A stretch of DNA of 46,262 bases from Pseudomonas viridiflava (GTDB taxonomy: Bacteria; Pseudomonadota; Gammaproteobacteria; Pseudomonadales; Pseudomonadaceae): the NCBI RefSeq assembly GCF_900591205.1, contig NZ_UUPU01000019.1:1-46262 (forward strand). The letters run 5' to 3'. The notes under the pieces are model-generated. The model had not been told where the DNA came from and did not search any database. It saw only the letters and a list, made by a program, of their open reading frames with translations. Both the position numbers and the translations under genes were made by a program. This document shows positions 1 to 8,446 of the stretch, piece after piece; the first letter of the stretch is position 1, and the number at the start of each line of letters is the position of its first letter.

Positions 1-130
1 GATTCAAGTCTGCGTGCGGGCACACCGAAGCGTGAGCGAGGTGCCGAGTGGTGGGGCAAGAGCCTTTTGGTTACTTTTGGGCTCTTTTCAAAAGTGACCC
101 GCTGTAAGAGCGGAACCAATCCCCGCCATC
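1..130 (+). repeat. Dispersed Pseudomonas repeat, truncated by the window start
   Basis: This stretch is non-coding. Bases about 10-125 reappear, inverted and with few differences, at about 45640-45755. Bases 2-55 also resemble the right end of the window (46220-46262), which runs GATTCAAG, then TGCGTG, then GGGCACACCGA, then GCGAGGTG. The shared core includes GGTGCCGAGTGGTGGGGCAA and an inverted AAAAGTGACCCGC segment. It belongs to the same repeat family as the right-end element, and its 5' head lies outside the window. Confidence 0.75.
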
Positions 131-163
131 ACCCAAATAACGGATATCCCCCCAAAAACCAGC

Positions 164-979
164 TCACCCCCTAACCACCTGAGCCTTAGCCCGCATCTTA
201 TCCGCCATCACCGTCATCTCGTCATACAACAACTGCGGATTCTTTTGCTTCAACGCCCAAGCCATCCTCCCCTGCTCATGGGGCAAAATCATAAACTCCC
301 CCTCCGCCACCCGCTCAAAGATGTAATCCGCAATATCCGCCGCTGAAATCGGCGAACTCTCCAGCAACTTACCCACCTGCGCCTTCATCGCCGGAGTCGG
401 CCCCCTGAACGAATCCAGCAAGTTAGTCTGAAAGAACGACGGGCATACCACATGCACCCCGATCTCCTGCTGCTTAAGCTCCACCAGCAAACTCTCCGAC
501 AACGCCACCACACCCGCCTTGGCCACGTTGTAGTTACTCATCGCCGGCCCCTGCATCAAGGCAGCCATCGACGCAATGTTGATAATCCGGCCCTTGCTCT
601 GTTCCAGCAGCGGCAGGAACGCCTTGCACCCCTTGACCACCCCCATCAGGTTGATTGCGATCTGCCAGTCCCAATCCTCCAGCGACAACTCGGCAAAGAA
701 CCCACCCGAGGCCACCCCGGCATTGTTGACGATCACGTCAATACCCCCAAGCTTGACCTCACAAGCCTGGGCAAATGCGGTGAGCTGGCTGTAGTCGCGC
801 ACGTCGCAGCGTTGGACAAAACCATCGCCACCCGCCTCGCGCACTAACCTCAGGGTTTCCTGCAAGCCCGGCTCGCTGACATCCGACAAGGCCAACTGCC
901 AGCCCTCGCGGGCCCAGCGCAGAGCGATTTCACGACCCAGGCCGGACCCGGCGCCAGTGATCATCATGCGATTTTGCAT
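164..979 (-). CDS. SDR-family NAD(P)-dependent oxidoreductase
   Basis: A 271-residue classical short-chain dehydrogenase/reductase, presumably cytosolic. The nucleotide-binding glycine motif TGAGSGLG is at residues 8-15. NNAG lies near residue 86, the catalytic Ser is in IINIASMAAL, and the YNVAK motif supplies catalytic Tyr and Lys. The substrate cannot be read from sequence; many Pseudomonas relatives are called simply SDR oxidoreductases. No gene is close enough to form an operon with it: the repeat arm lies downstream and a 327-bp gap upstream. The ribosome binding site is weak, but the start matches the family, with the Rossmann strand beginning directly after MQNR. Confidence 0.9.
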   Translation of the reverse strand: MQNRMMITGAGSGLGREIALRWAREGWQLALSDVSEPGLQETLRLVREAGGDGFVQRCDVRDYSQLTAFAQACEVKLGGIDVIVNNAGVASGGFFAELSLEDWDWQIAINLMGVVKGCKAFLPLLEQSKGRIINIASMAALMQGPAMSNYNVAKAGVVALSESLLVELKQQEIGVHVVCPSFFQTNLLDSFRGPTPAMKAQVGKLLESSPISAADIADYIFERVAEGEFMILPHEQGRMAWALKQKNPQLLYDEMTVMADKMRAKAQVVRG

Positions 980-1306
980 AGGAAGTAGCCTTGTGATTCA
1001 GAAGAAGTGATCGGCAGTGTAGCGAAGGTTTTTCCCGCACCCACGCACCATCAGATTGATGAATGCCCCAGGCAAACCACCGGCCGGGTCGGATACCTGG
1101 CGACAGCCTAAGTTCAATCTTTTTCAACTAATAAGAAGAATTTGCGAGCGCATTAAAAGAAATAAGCAAGTGCGCGAAATGCTTTAAAAAAGCAGGGAAT
1201 TTTCTGCGAAGTGGCACAGTCGGAGTTGTTAAGGCGTCCGATTTAAAACAGACGGGCCTATCGTTAAATAACCAGTCTTTACCGAAGACCTATAAGGAAA
1301 TAAAAC
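980..1306. other. Intergenic region upstream of the DUF3309 gene
   Basis: A 327-bp gap between divergent genes. It is AT-richer than its surroundings, especially 1120-1200, as expected for two promoters facing apart. I found no convincing regulatory palindrome or RNA gene. A 65-codon minus-strand frame at 930-1127 overlaps the SDR start and looks spurious. Confidence 0.5.
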
Positions 1307-1459
1307 ATGAGCCTCATTCTAATCATCATCCTGATCCTGCTGCTGGTCGGCGGTTTGCCAGTGTTCCCTCACTCGCGCAATTGGGGTTATGGCCCGTCGG
1401 GTATCCTGGGCGTTGTCCTGGTGGTACTGCTGGTGCTGCTGTTGCTGGGTCGGATATAA
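1307..1459 (+). CDS. DUF3309-type membrane micro-protein
   Basis: A 50-residue protein, almost entirely hydrophobic. It has an N-terminal Leu/Ile-rich membrane segment (MSLILIIILILLLVGGLP), a short polar HSRNWGYGPSG loop, and a second Val/Leu-rich segment ending in GRI. This hairpin of two membrane helices around an NWGYGPSG loop is the pattern of the DUF3309 family, which is widespread in proteobacteria and of unknown role. The start is supported by AAGGA seven bases upstream of the ATG. A strong terminator follows directly, so the gene is monocistronic. Confidence 0.85.
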   Translation: MSLILIIILILLLVGGLPVFPHSRNWGYGPSGILGVVLVVLLVLLLLGRI

Positions 1460-1465
1460 ATACCG

Positions 1466-1502
1466 GACAAAAAAAGAGGCCCTTCAAGGGCCTCTTTTTT
1501 TA
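1466..1502. terminator. Bidirectional intrinsic terminator
   Basis: A perfect GAGGCCC / GGGCCTC hairpin flanked by A-tracts on the left and T-tracts on the right. It therefore reads as an intrinsic terminator on both strands. It ends the DUF3309 gene (+) and the converging sulfatase gene (-), whose stop codon is at 1514. Confidence 0.9.
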
Positions 1503-1513
1503 TGGCCGGTTAA

Positions 1514-3601
1514 TTAGTCCGGCTTGCCGTTGATTACACCCGCGGTGTTATCCAACAGGCTCTTGGTCGCCGTTTGCAGGAACGACTCGAGCTTCTGTTT
1601 CAACATAGCCTCGTCCGGCGACTCTGGAATCACTTTGCCGGTCGGGTTGGCGCCCAGTTCGTATTCCCACAGCTTGGGTGGCATTTCCTTGGGCAGTACC
1701 AGGATACGGTCGGCGGTGACCAGCGCGACGGTCTGGTCGCTGCCCGACGGCTTGATCACGCCAAAGCCCTTGTCGCCTTCCGGCAGGTTCAGCAGGTCGC
1801 GGCCCCAGCACTGGTGCAGGGTGTCGCCACCGAGGCGGCCCATGATGGTCGGTACGATGTCGATCTGGGTGCCCACGGTGTGGTCACGCTCGCCGAACTT
1901 CTCTTGTATGCCGGGTGCAATCATCAGCATCGGCACGTTGAAGCGGCCCAGGTCCATCTCGGTGATCTGCTGTTCGTTGCCGAAGCCGTGGTCGCCGACG
2001 ATCACGAACAGGGTTTCCTTGAAGTACGGCTCCTTGCGGGCCTTTTCAAAGAACTGGCCCAGGGCCCAGTCGGAGTAACGCATGGCCGTCAAATGCTCGT
2101 TGAGGCTGCCACGGTCAGTGACTTTCTCAACCGGCAATGGGGTCGGTAACGCGTACGGCGTGTGGTTGGACAGGGTTTGCAGCAATGCGTAGAACGGCTT
2201 GCCGCCTTCACGGGCCTTCAACTCTTCCAGGCCACGGTTGAACATGTCTTGGTCGGACACACCCCACGTCGGGTCGGAGAATACCGGGTCGACGAAATCG
2301 TTACGGCCGATAAAGTTGGTCATGCCCTGGTTGCTGAAGAAGCCCGACTGGTTGTCCCAGGCAAAATCGCCGTTGTAGACATACACGTCGTTGAAATCAC
2401 GTGCGCTGAGCAACTGCGGCAAGCCCGACAGCTTGTGGCTGCCTTCCGGGGTCTGCATCAGGTATTCGAAGCCCGGCAGGTTCGGGAAGCACGCCATGGT
2501 GGCGAACATACCCTGGTGGGTGTGCGTGCCGTTGGAGAAGAAGCGGTCGAACAGCAAGCCCTCTTTGGACAGCTTGTCGAAGGACGGCGTGATGTTGCCC
2601 GGACGGCCCAATGCGCCTACCGAGTGACCGGCGAAGCTTTCCATCAGGATCACGACCACGTTCTTGATCGGCAGGGTCTTCTCGGCCGGTGGCGTGTAGT
2701 CACGGCGCACGACGGCGATATCGGTATCCACCAGCTTCTCTTGCGGCAGTACCAGCATATCGCGCACGGTCTGGGTGGCCAGCGGCTGGTCCAGGGTGGC
2801 TTTCCAGATATTGGAGCGGTCTTCACCGAACCGTGCCTTGGCCGCCCCGATCAGCGATAAGGTGCCATTGAGGCCCAACTGGTTGGCGAAGTTGGAATCG
2901 GTGGTGTACACATCGCCCCAACGCAGCGGCGGGCCCTGGCGCAGGGTGCCACGTGCAGCAACCACGGCAATCAGCAGGCAGACCACGAATACCGCGATCC
3001 GGTTGTACCAAGGCGCCACTTGGCGGGTGCCGATACTGCCACCGCTGAACGGGCCACGCGGGCGGGTGGCGCGGTCGGCGCCCTTGAACGCGATGCTCAG
3101 GATCAGCGTGCCCACGGCCCAGGCCAGCAGGTAGCGCACCACCGGGAAACCGTACCAGAGCATGCTCATCACGGTTTTCGGGTCTTCCTTCACATACTGG
3201 AACACCAGGCCGTTGAGGCGTTGGTGAAACTCGCGATAGAAGTCCATTTCCATCAGGCCCAGGAACAGGGCGATGCTGGAGGCAACGGTCAGCCAGAAAC
3301 GAAAGAACCCACGTGCGGCCATGGCCCGCACACTGAACAGTGCCAGCAACAGCGGAATGATCAGGTACACCACCAGGCGCAGGTCCAGGCGCAGGCCGTT
3401 GGCGAACGCTTCAAGGAAGGTCGACGCCGGTGTATCGAGGATCATCTCGCGGTTGTAGACCAGCAGCGCCAGGCGCAGCAGGGAGAACATCACCATCATG
3501 ACCAGTGCGCAGAGCAGCGTGTACGCCAGATGGGATTTGACGGTCGGTTGCAGCAGGCGATTAGAAGCTCGCTGCTGACTCAGGGCGTCCGGGTTTGCCA
3601 T
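1514..3601 (-). CDS. LTA synthase-family / OpgB-like membrane sulfatase
   Basis: A 695-residue protein with about five N-terminal membrane helices (residues about 25-215) and a periplasmic alkaline-phosphatase-fold catalytic domain (about 310-600). Active-site signatures are visible: metal-binding Glu321 in VVVILMESF, the nucleophile region NGTHTHQG at 357-364 (Thr359 or Thr361), and the GDHG metal site late in the domain. Proteins of this family move phosphoglycerol or phosphoethanolamine groups from lipids to envelope glycans. In Gram-negative bacteria a role in modifying osmoregulated periplasmic glucans (OpgB type) or other surface glycans is possible, but the substrate is not resolved here. 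The gene stands alone. Confidence 0.85.
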   Translation of the reverse strand: MANPDALSQQRASNRLLQPTVKSHLAYTLLCALVMMVMFSLLRLALLVYNREMILDTPASTFLEAFANGLRLDLRLVVYLIIPLLLALFSVRAMAARGFFRFWLTVASSIALFLGLMEMDFYREFHQRLNGLVFQYVKEDPKTVMSMLWYGFPVVRYLLAWAVGTLILSIAFKGADRATRPRGPFSGGSIGTRQVAPWYNRIAVFVVCLLIAVVAARGTLRQGPPLRWGDVYTTDSNFANQLGLNGTLSLIGAAKARFGEDRSNIWKATLDQPLATQTVRDMLVLPQEKLVDTDIAVVRRDYTPPAEKTLPIKNVVVILMESFAGHSVGALGRPGNITPSFDKLSKEGLLFDRFFSNGTHTHQGMFATMACFPNLPGFEYLMQTPEGSHKLSGLPQLLSARDFNDVYVYNGDFAWDNQSGFFSNQGMTNFIGRNDFVDPVFSDPTWGVSDQDMFNRGLEELKAREGGKPFYALLQTLSNHTPYALPTPLPVEKVTDRGSLNEHLTAMRYSDWALGQFFEKARKEPYFKETLFVIVGDHGFGNEQQITEMDLGRFNVPMLMIAPGIQEKFGERDHTVGTQIDIVPTIMGRLGGDTLHQCWGRDLLNLPEGDKGFGVIKPSGSDQTVALVTADRILVLPKEMPPKLWEYELGANPTGKVIPESPDEAMLKQKLESFLQTATKSLLDNTAGVINGKPD

Positions 3602-3961
3602 GTCGTTTCAGGACCCATTGGAAGTTTAAGTTACGAAGTATTGCAGTGGCGCGAATGGTGCCCGATCAATCACATCAAGGCTATTAATTACTGAACGAGC
3701 ACCGCTGCCCCGCCGTTAAAAAGTCCCCTGAAGCAGGGCCTTGGCAGGAAGAAACAGCCGGCGGATTGTCTTGGATAAGATGTGAAAATTCTGTGCAGCG
3801 AATATTTCGATACACAAATCTGCCAGACACACTGAAACCAAATGTGGGAGGGGGCTTGCCCCCGATGGCGGTGGATCAGTGCCAGATGAGTGGCTGATAC
3901 ACCGCAATCGGGGGCAAGCCCCCTCCCACATACTGTGCTCACTCAAGATGGAGTGAGACGA
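3602..3961. other. Intergenic region with a REP pair
   Basis: A 360-bp gap. Apart from the REP pair at 3843-3930 and presumed promoter sequence for the sulfatase gene, I see no gene. Short minus-strand frames at 3688-3946 run through the REP pair and carry no recognisable domain. Confidence 0.5.
3843..3930. repeat. REP pair (GTGGGAGGGGGCTTGCCCCC type)
   Basis: Two inverted copies of a REP hairpin. The left copy, GTGGGAGGGGGCTTGCCCCC, is mirrored by the right copy near 3901-3929, with about 30 bp of spacer. This subtype differs from the GTGGGAGCTGGCTTGCC type that dominates the window. Confidence 0.85.
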
Positions 3962-4153
3962 TCAGATCCGCACGTTACCGCGCGGCCCGGCGATAGCCCA
4001 GATGATCAGGCCCAACACCGGCAGCAACAGGATCAGCAGGATCCAGAGCACCTTGGCCCCGGTGCTTGCGCCGCTTTTGAACACATTCATGATCGCCCAG
4101 ATATCCAGCGCCAGGATGATCAGCCCGACCAAGCCATTGAAAGTGGAACCCAT
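3962..4153 (-). CDS. PLDc_N-domain micro-protein
   Basis: A 63-residue membrane protein beginning MGSTFNGLVGLIILALDIWA. It has two hydrophobic helices separated by a short SGASTGAKVLW segment and ends in GPRGNVRI. This matches the stand-alone PLDc_N (cardiolipin synthase N-terminal membrane anchor) family; the catalytic HKD phospholipase domains are absent, so no enzyme activity is expected. I chose the ATG at 4153 rather than one eight codons upstream because AGGAG sits seven bases before it. Confidence 0.8.
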   Translation of the reverse strand: MGSTFNGLVGLIILALDIWAIMNVFKSGASTGAKVLWILLILLLPVLGLIIWAIAGPRGNVRI

Positions 4154-4220
4154 GGTGTCGCTCCTAAGTGAGGGCATGCCCTTGTAGGATAGTCAGCCCT
4201 TGCAGGGGTTCCGTTTTATT

Positions 4221-4751
4221 TCAGACGTGGACGGCAACCTTCAGCGCCTCCAGTGAAGGCTCGGCCTTGATGCCGACTTCAGCGCACAGCGCCAGCACGC
4301 GTGGCAGATCATTGCCGTACACCAGCACGGCCTGAATCTCGTCATCCAGCAACTGGCTGAAGTTAAGCAGCACATAGCCGCCGTCTTCCGGGCTCAGGGC
4401 GCTCATCTGGATCTGGATGCGATTGAGGGCGGTAAGGTCCTCGGTCTTGACCAGTTGCTTGGGTTTGAGGTTGAACGCAACACCCGGGCCGAACGAGGCG
4501 ACGATCTGCGCAAACAGGTCGCCATAGGTGTCGGCCTGGAACAGCACGGTGTCCGGCAGGCTGCCCACCACGACCCACTCCCCCAGCGCAATGGGAAAGC
4601 TGTCGTCGTAGTTGATATCCGGGTTGGCCGCCAGGAACGCCACCGGGTCGGCGTAGGCTTGGGCGGCTTCATCGGCGATGCGCGCCACTTCGTCCTCGCC
4701 CATGACCCCGGCGCTGATTTTGCTGATAAGTTCGACGAGGGCGGTTTTCAT
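4221..4751 (-). CDS. Conserved hypothetical protein
   Basis: A 176-residue soluble, acidic protein with no signal peptide or membrane helix. I do not recognise a named domain. The first 50 residues look helical (MKTALVELISKISAGVMGEDE). The middle has a hydrophobic, beta-rich pattern (FPIALGEWVVVGSLPDTVLF), and the C-terminal half alternates strands and helices. AGGAT lies upstream of the ATG. It is preceded by an ankyrin-repeat gene on the same strand, 41 bp away, so the two may be cotranscribed and functionally linked, but nothing in the sequence proves it. Confidence 0.7.
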   Translation of the reverse strand: MKTALVELISKISAGVMGEDEVARIADEAAQAYADPVAFLAANPDINYDDSFPIALGEWVVVGSLPDTVLFQADTYGDLFAQIVASFGPGVAFNLKPKQLVKTEDLTALNRIQIQMSALSPEDGGYVLLNFSQLLDDEIQAVLVYGNDLPRVLALCAEVGIKAEPSLEALKVAVHV

Positions 4752-4792
4752 GGGGCGATCCTGTAGCGGGCTGGTTTTTGAGGGCGCAAAGC

Positions 4793-5308
4793 CTACACCA
4801 GTTTCTGCAACTGCGCCGCCGTATCCACCGCGCCCATGGTCTGCGCCGCCGCCAGCGCCGTCGCGCCCTGGGCATCGGTGGCCTTGGGGTTGGCGCCCTG
4901 GCCAAGCAGGTAGTCGACCATTTCGACGCGGTTGAACATGGCCGCCATCATCAGCGCAGTACGGCCGTCGGTGGAGGCAGCCTCTACCGGCGTGCCGCCT
5001 TCGATCAATGCCTTGACCACGGGCAGGTTGCCCTTGAACGCCGCACCGGCAATCGGCAACTGGTTCTTGTCGTTGGGGATCAGCGGGTCAGCCTTGAATT
5101 CCAGCAGCACTTTCACCGCCTCGGCGTGGCCGTGGTAGGCCGCGAGCATCAGCAAGGTGTCGCCATTGTGGTTGCGAAAGTTGGCAGGCAAACCTTTGGT
5201 CAGCAACGCTGCGAGCATGGCGGCGTCGCCTTTGCGGGCGACGTCGAACACCTGCTCGGCAAATTCGGCGGCTTCGTCTTCGGTCATTTGTTTAGGCTGA
5301 TCTGACAT
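4793..5308 (-). CDS. Ankyrin repeat protein
   Basis: A 171-residue protein with about four ankyrin repeats after an acidic 30-residue head. The repeats show the usual cores: GDTLLMLAAYHGHAEAVKVL, NQLPIAGAAFKGNLPVVKAL, DGRTALMMAAMFNRVEMVDY and GATALAAAQTMGAVDTAAQL. It is a protein-binding scaffold without an enzymatic domain, and no signal peptide is seen. An in-frame ATG at 5365 would add 19 residues, but the ATG at 5308 has AAGGAG at the right spacing. It is likely the first gene of a pair with the downstream hypothetical gene at 4221-4751. Confidence 0.9.
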   Translation of the reverse strand: MSDQPKQMTEDEAAEFAEQVFDVARKGDAAMLAALLTKGLPANFRNHNGDTLLMLAAYHGHAEAVKVLLEFKADPLIPNDKNQLPIAGAAFKGNLPVVKALIEGGTPVEAASTDGRTALMMAAMFNRVEMVDYLLGQGANPKATDAQGATALAAAQTMGAVDTAAQLQKLV

Positions 5309-5404
5309 GTGGGGGCTCCTTGGCTGTGCTGTATATGGCGCCCAGTGTCGCGAGGGAGTTCCCACCTGTCATGGCTTTTTTGTCAAAAGCCGCCATAGGC
5401 AGAA

Positions 5405-7231
5405 TCAATAACGGAACTGCCCACCCTGGATCTGCGCCAGCAATTGCCCAGTCACCGGCACGTAGCAGTCCGACCCCGGCAACCAGGCGTAGACCGGATC
5501 ATTGCCCGCCCGGTCGGGGTCGAACGCCTCTTCCTTGAGTTTCACCTTCTGGTACTTAAAGGTGCCGGTGGTTTCCATCTTCACCTTGATCCGCAGGAAC
5601 AGCGGCACCGCATAGTGCGGTAACTGGCCGTGAGCAAATTGCAGCAGCTCGCGCATGTCCAGTGAAGCCAGGGACTCGCTCGGGGTAATGGCCACCATCC
5701 CCGCGCGGCCATTGGTGTTTTCGATCTCGACGCCATAGGCCACCACTTCAGCGATCTGCGGGTGTTGCAGCAGGACATTCTCGACTTCGGTGGTGGAGAC
5801 GTTTTCGCCTTTCCAGCGATAGGTATCCCCCAGGCGATCAACGAATTGCGCATGGCCGAAGCCAATGCTGCGCAACAAGTCGCCGGTGTTGAAGTAGCGG
5901 TCGCCCTTTTCGAACACGTCGGTAAGGATCACCTTGCGGTTCTTTTCCGGGTCGGTGTAGCCGTCGAACGGCGATTTGTCGTCGATCCTGGCCAGCAACA
6001 GGCCCTGCCCGCCCGTTGGCACTTTGCGCATAAAACCATTGCTGCCGCGAATCGGCTCGCCGTTGTCGTGGGCGTAGTCCACCAGCGCCCAGTGCTGCAG
6101 ACAGAAGCCGATGGTGTTGTCGAAATTCAATACGTTGGTAAAGCCGATATTGCCATCACTGGCGGCGTACAACTCACAGATGTGCTCCACGCCATAGCGA
6201 GCCTTGAACTGCGCCCACACGCCTGGACGCAGGCCATTGCCGACCATTTTGGTCACGCGGTTATCACGGTCGTTTTCGCTGGCGGGCTGGTCGAGCAGGT
6301 AACGGCACAGCTCCCCCACGTAACCGAGGGTGGTCGCCTTGAATTTGCGCGCATCGTCCCAGAATTGGCTGGCGCTGAATTTGCGGCGAATGGCAAAGCC
6401 CGAAGCTCCCACAATCGCCGAGCCCCAGCACACGCAAAGGCCGGTGGCATGGTAAAGCGGCAAGGTGCAATACAGGACATCTTCCGGCCCCATGTCCAGG
6501 GCAATGCTACCGAAGCTCACAGCGGTTTTGGTCCAGCGCCCGTGTTTCATGATGCCGGCCTTGGGCAAGCCGGTGGTGCCGGAGGTGTAGATATAGAAGC
6601 AGGGATCGTTGAAGTAGATCTGCGCGGTGCTCGCGGGGTTGTCCTGCGAGCACTCGGCGCTGGCGGCCATCAAGTCGAGATACCCCTCAGGCACCGCCCC
6701 GTCCTGCTGATCAGCGACAAACCAGGTGCGCTGCGCCTGGAGCTGCACCTGGTCACGCACGGGCTCATAGGCACCGACCAATTCGGCGCCCACCACAATG
6801 GCCACCGGGCTCACCAGCTTCAGGCTATGCACCAGCGCACTGTGGGTTTGCGCGGTATTGAGCATGGCGCAGATGCCGCCCAGCTTGGCCACGGCCAGCA
6901 CGCTCAGTAGCAGCTCGGGACGATTTTCGATAAACAGCGCTACCACATCGCCCTTGCCGATGCCCTGCGCCTGCAGGTGATGGGCAATGCGGTTGGCCTG
7001 CTGGTTGGCTGAGCGATAGCTGATTACGCGGTCGCCGTACAGCAACGCGGCGCCGTCCGGGTTGCGCAAGGTGGCTTGCTCAAAGTGCCAGCCCAGGCCG
7101 CAGGGTTGCTCGGGGTCAGTGACATTGGCGGCCCGCATGCCGCGCACGACCCGTGGGAGGGCTCGAACAATGTCGGGCACCTTACGCAGCATCATGCTCC
7201 AGCTGATCATGTCATTTGGCGGTTGGCTCAT
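5405..7231 (-). CDS. Long-chain acyl-CoA synthetase (AMP-binding family)
   Basis: A 608-residue member of the ANL superfamily. It would activate a fatty acid to acyl-AMP and then acyl-CoA. The AMP-binding loop is YTSGTTGLPKAGIMKHGR (P-loop). The later ATP-binding YFNTGDLL and the hinge region DRLGDTYRWKGENVSTTEVE are present, as is the C-terminal FKYQKVKLKEE segment. The overall layout is that of the very-long-chain/FATP-like acyl-CoA synthetases, not the classic FadD1/FadD2 pair. AAGGA precedes the ATG. The gene is not part of an obvious operon; the upstream 395-bp gap separates it from the divergent DUF3509 gene. Confidence 0.9.
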   Translation of the reverse strand: MSQPPNDMISWSMMLRKVPDIVRALPRVVRGMRAANVTDPEQPCGLGWHFEQATLRNPDGAALLYGDRVISYRSANQQANRIAHHLQAQGIGKGDVVALFIENRPELLLSVLAVAKLGGICAMLNTAQTHSALVHSLKLVSPVAIVVGAELVGAYEPVRDQVQLQAQRTWFVADQQDGAVPEGYLDLMAASAECSQDNPASTAQIYFNDPCFYIYTSGTTGLPKAGIMKHGRWTKTAVSFGSIALDMGPEDVLYCTLPLYHATGLCVCWGSAIVGASGFAIRRKFSASQFWDDARKFKATTLGYVGELCRYLLDQPASENDRDNRVTKMVGNGLRPGVWAQFKARYGVEHICELYAASDGNIGFTNVLNFDNTIGFCLQHWALVDYAHDNGEPIRGSNGFMRKVPTGGQGLLLARIDDKSPFDGYTDPEKNRKVILTDVFEKGDRYFNTGDLLRSIGFGHAQFVDRLGDTYRWKGENVSTTEVENVLLQHPQIAEVVAYGVEIENTNGRAGMVAITPSESLASLDMRELLQFAHGQLPHYAVPLFLRIKVKMETTGTFKYQKVKLKEEAFDPDRAGNDPVYAWLPGSDCYVPVTGQLLAQIQGGQFRY

Positions 7232-7626
7232 GGCGGAACGTCCTTTTTCTTATTCTTCGTATGATCCGAAAACACCGATACTCCCTGGGCGGGAGGCCGA
7301 ATGTGTAGCTGGAAAATACGTCAGCCCTTCTTTGGCTGTACACGCCGGATTTGAAAAGTTTTGTATCCCGACAGTGGAACCGATGAAAAAAGGAATTTAG
7401 CGACGCGCCGGCAGTCTTCAGAAATACGAGCAAGCCCATTTTGCGGGGTCGAGCAGCGCAAAATGCAGGATGCATGATGGCCATTCATGCAATTTGCACG
7501 AAATCGAAAATTCAACAAAGCTGTAAGCTGATGTTTTATAACGATATTTTTAATAAGACCTAGCTGGCACAATCACTGCACCTATCTCTCCATGCTTGCC
7601 AACTTGAGCCAACGGAGCTGATAGAC
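7232..7626. other. Divergent intergenic region
   Basis: A 395-bp gap between the acyl-CoA synthetase (-) and DUF3509 (+) genes. It contains an AT-rich tract (7520-7560) and a sigma-54-like element at 7565-7580 (separate entry). Short frames here show no domain, and I see no RNA gene. Confidence 0.5.
7565..7580 (+). promoter_or_regulatory. Possible sigma-54 promoter for the DUF3509 gene
   Basis: TGGCACAATCACTGCA keeps the obligatory GG and GC dinucleotides ten bases apart and matches the TGGCACG-N4-TTGCW consensus at all but two fixed positions. It ends 46 bp before the DUF3509 ATG. No activator site was identified. Confidence 0.4.
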
Positions 7627-7905
7627 ATGAGCCTGATCCAAGATAAATTCGCTTCAGTATTCTCCAACTACGACGTCACCACCCAGCCACGTCCCGACGG
7701 TGGCATCCTGTTGACCTTGCGTAACAGCGAAGGCAAGCAGGTAAAACGTTCGATCTCTTACCAGCAGTTGCACACTGCCGATCAACTGACTTGGGTGATT
7801 AGCGCGATTCGCCGTGACCTGGCCGAACAAGCCAGTGAGTTGCCGCAGATTTCGATGTTGCAAAGCCAGAACCGCTTTGCACTGCCGACCTACCATTCGG
7901 CCTGA
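7627..7905 (+). CDS. DUF3509 domain protein
   Basis: A 92-residue soluble protein matching the DUF3509 family, which is essentially confined to Pseudomonas and has no assigned function. Characteristic stretches include the N-terminal FSNYDVTTQPRPDGG, the central RSISYQQLHTADQL and the following VISAIRRDLAEQ helix. It is monocistronic, between a sigma-54-like element and a strong terminator. Confidence 0.9.
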   Translation: MSLIQDKFASVFSNYDVTTQPRPDGGILLTLRNSEGKQVKRSISYQQLHTADQLTWVISAIRRDLAEQASELPQISMLQSQNRFALPTYHSA

Positions 7906-7921
7906 TTAAATAGCCGGGTGC

Positions 7922-7960
7922 AAAAAGGGCCGCGACGCCAGGGTGTCGCGGCCCTTTTTT
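7922..7960 (+). terminator. Intrinsic terminator
   Basis: A GC-rich hairpin, GGGCCGCGACGCC / GGTGTCGCGGCCC with a short loop, followed by a run of six T and preceded by five A. It terminates the DUF3509 gene and, read on the minus strand, may also serve converging transcription of the LuxR-type gene ending at 7967. Confidence 0.9.
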
Positions 7961-7966
7961 ATGGGG

Positions 7967-8236
7967 TCAGCACAGTCCCTGGCGTGCCGCTTCGTTCAAC
8001 GCCTGCACGCGGTTGTTGACGTCCAGTTTGCCGTAGATATTACGTAGGTGGAATTTCACCGTCGCTTCGGACGTGGCGCGTATCTGGCTGATCTCCCACA
8101 CCGTCTTGCCTTCCGAGGCCCAGCGCAGTATCTCAAGCTCCGTAGGGGTCAGAGGCTTGCCGGATAAACTCAGGCGCCGTCTGACGGTGTTGGCTAAGGA
8201 ATACGGCGTGGCAAAAGACTCCTTTGGGCCTCTCAT
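7967..8236 (-). CDS. Stand-alone LuxR/GerE-type HTH regulator
   Basis: An 89-residue protein that is nearly all DNA-binding domain. LTPTELEILRWASEGKTVWEI and ATSEATVKFHLRNIYGKLDV form the four-helix LuxR C-terminal HTH (residues about 28-85). There is no receiver, autoinducer-binding or ATPase domain, so its activity must be set by expression level or a partner. GGGAGAG lies upstream of the ATG. It resembles other short orphan LuxR proteins of Pseudomonas; the target genes are unknown. Confidence 0.85.
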   Translation of the reverse strand: MRGPKESFATPYSLANTVRRRLSLSGKPLTPTELEILRWASEGKTVWEISQIRATSEATVKFHLRNIYGKLDVNNRVQALNEAARQGLC

Positions 8237-8446
8237 TAGTTTCTCTCCCTTTTATGGCTGACGGCCTCTCAATATTCGGATTCCTCCTATTGACAGGCTC
8301 TGTAAACGTCGATGCACAAGAGAGTTACATAACGAATGCTACTAAGGCGCAGGCCCTGCAATAAACAGCAGAGCCCTACAGGAGTTTGAGCTTATTCCCA
8401 CAACAAATTCCAACGCGTAGGGCTTGAAGTTTCCAATACGCCGCAA

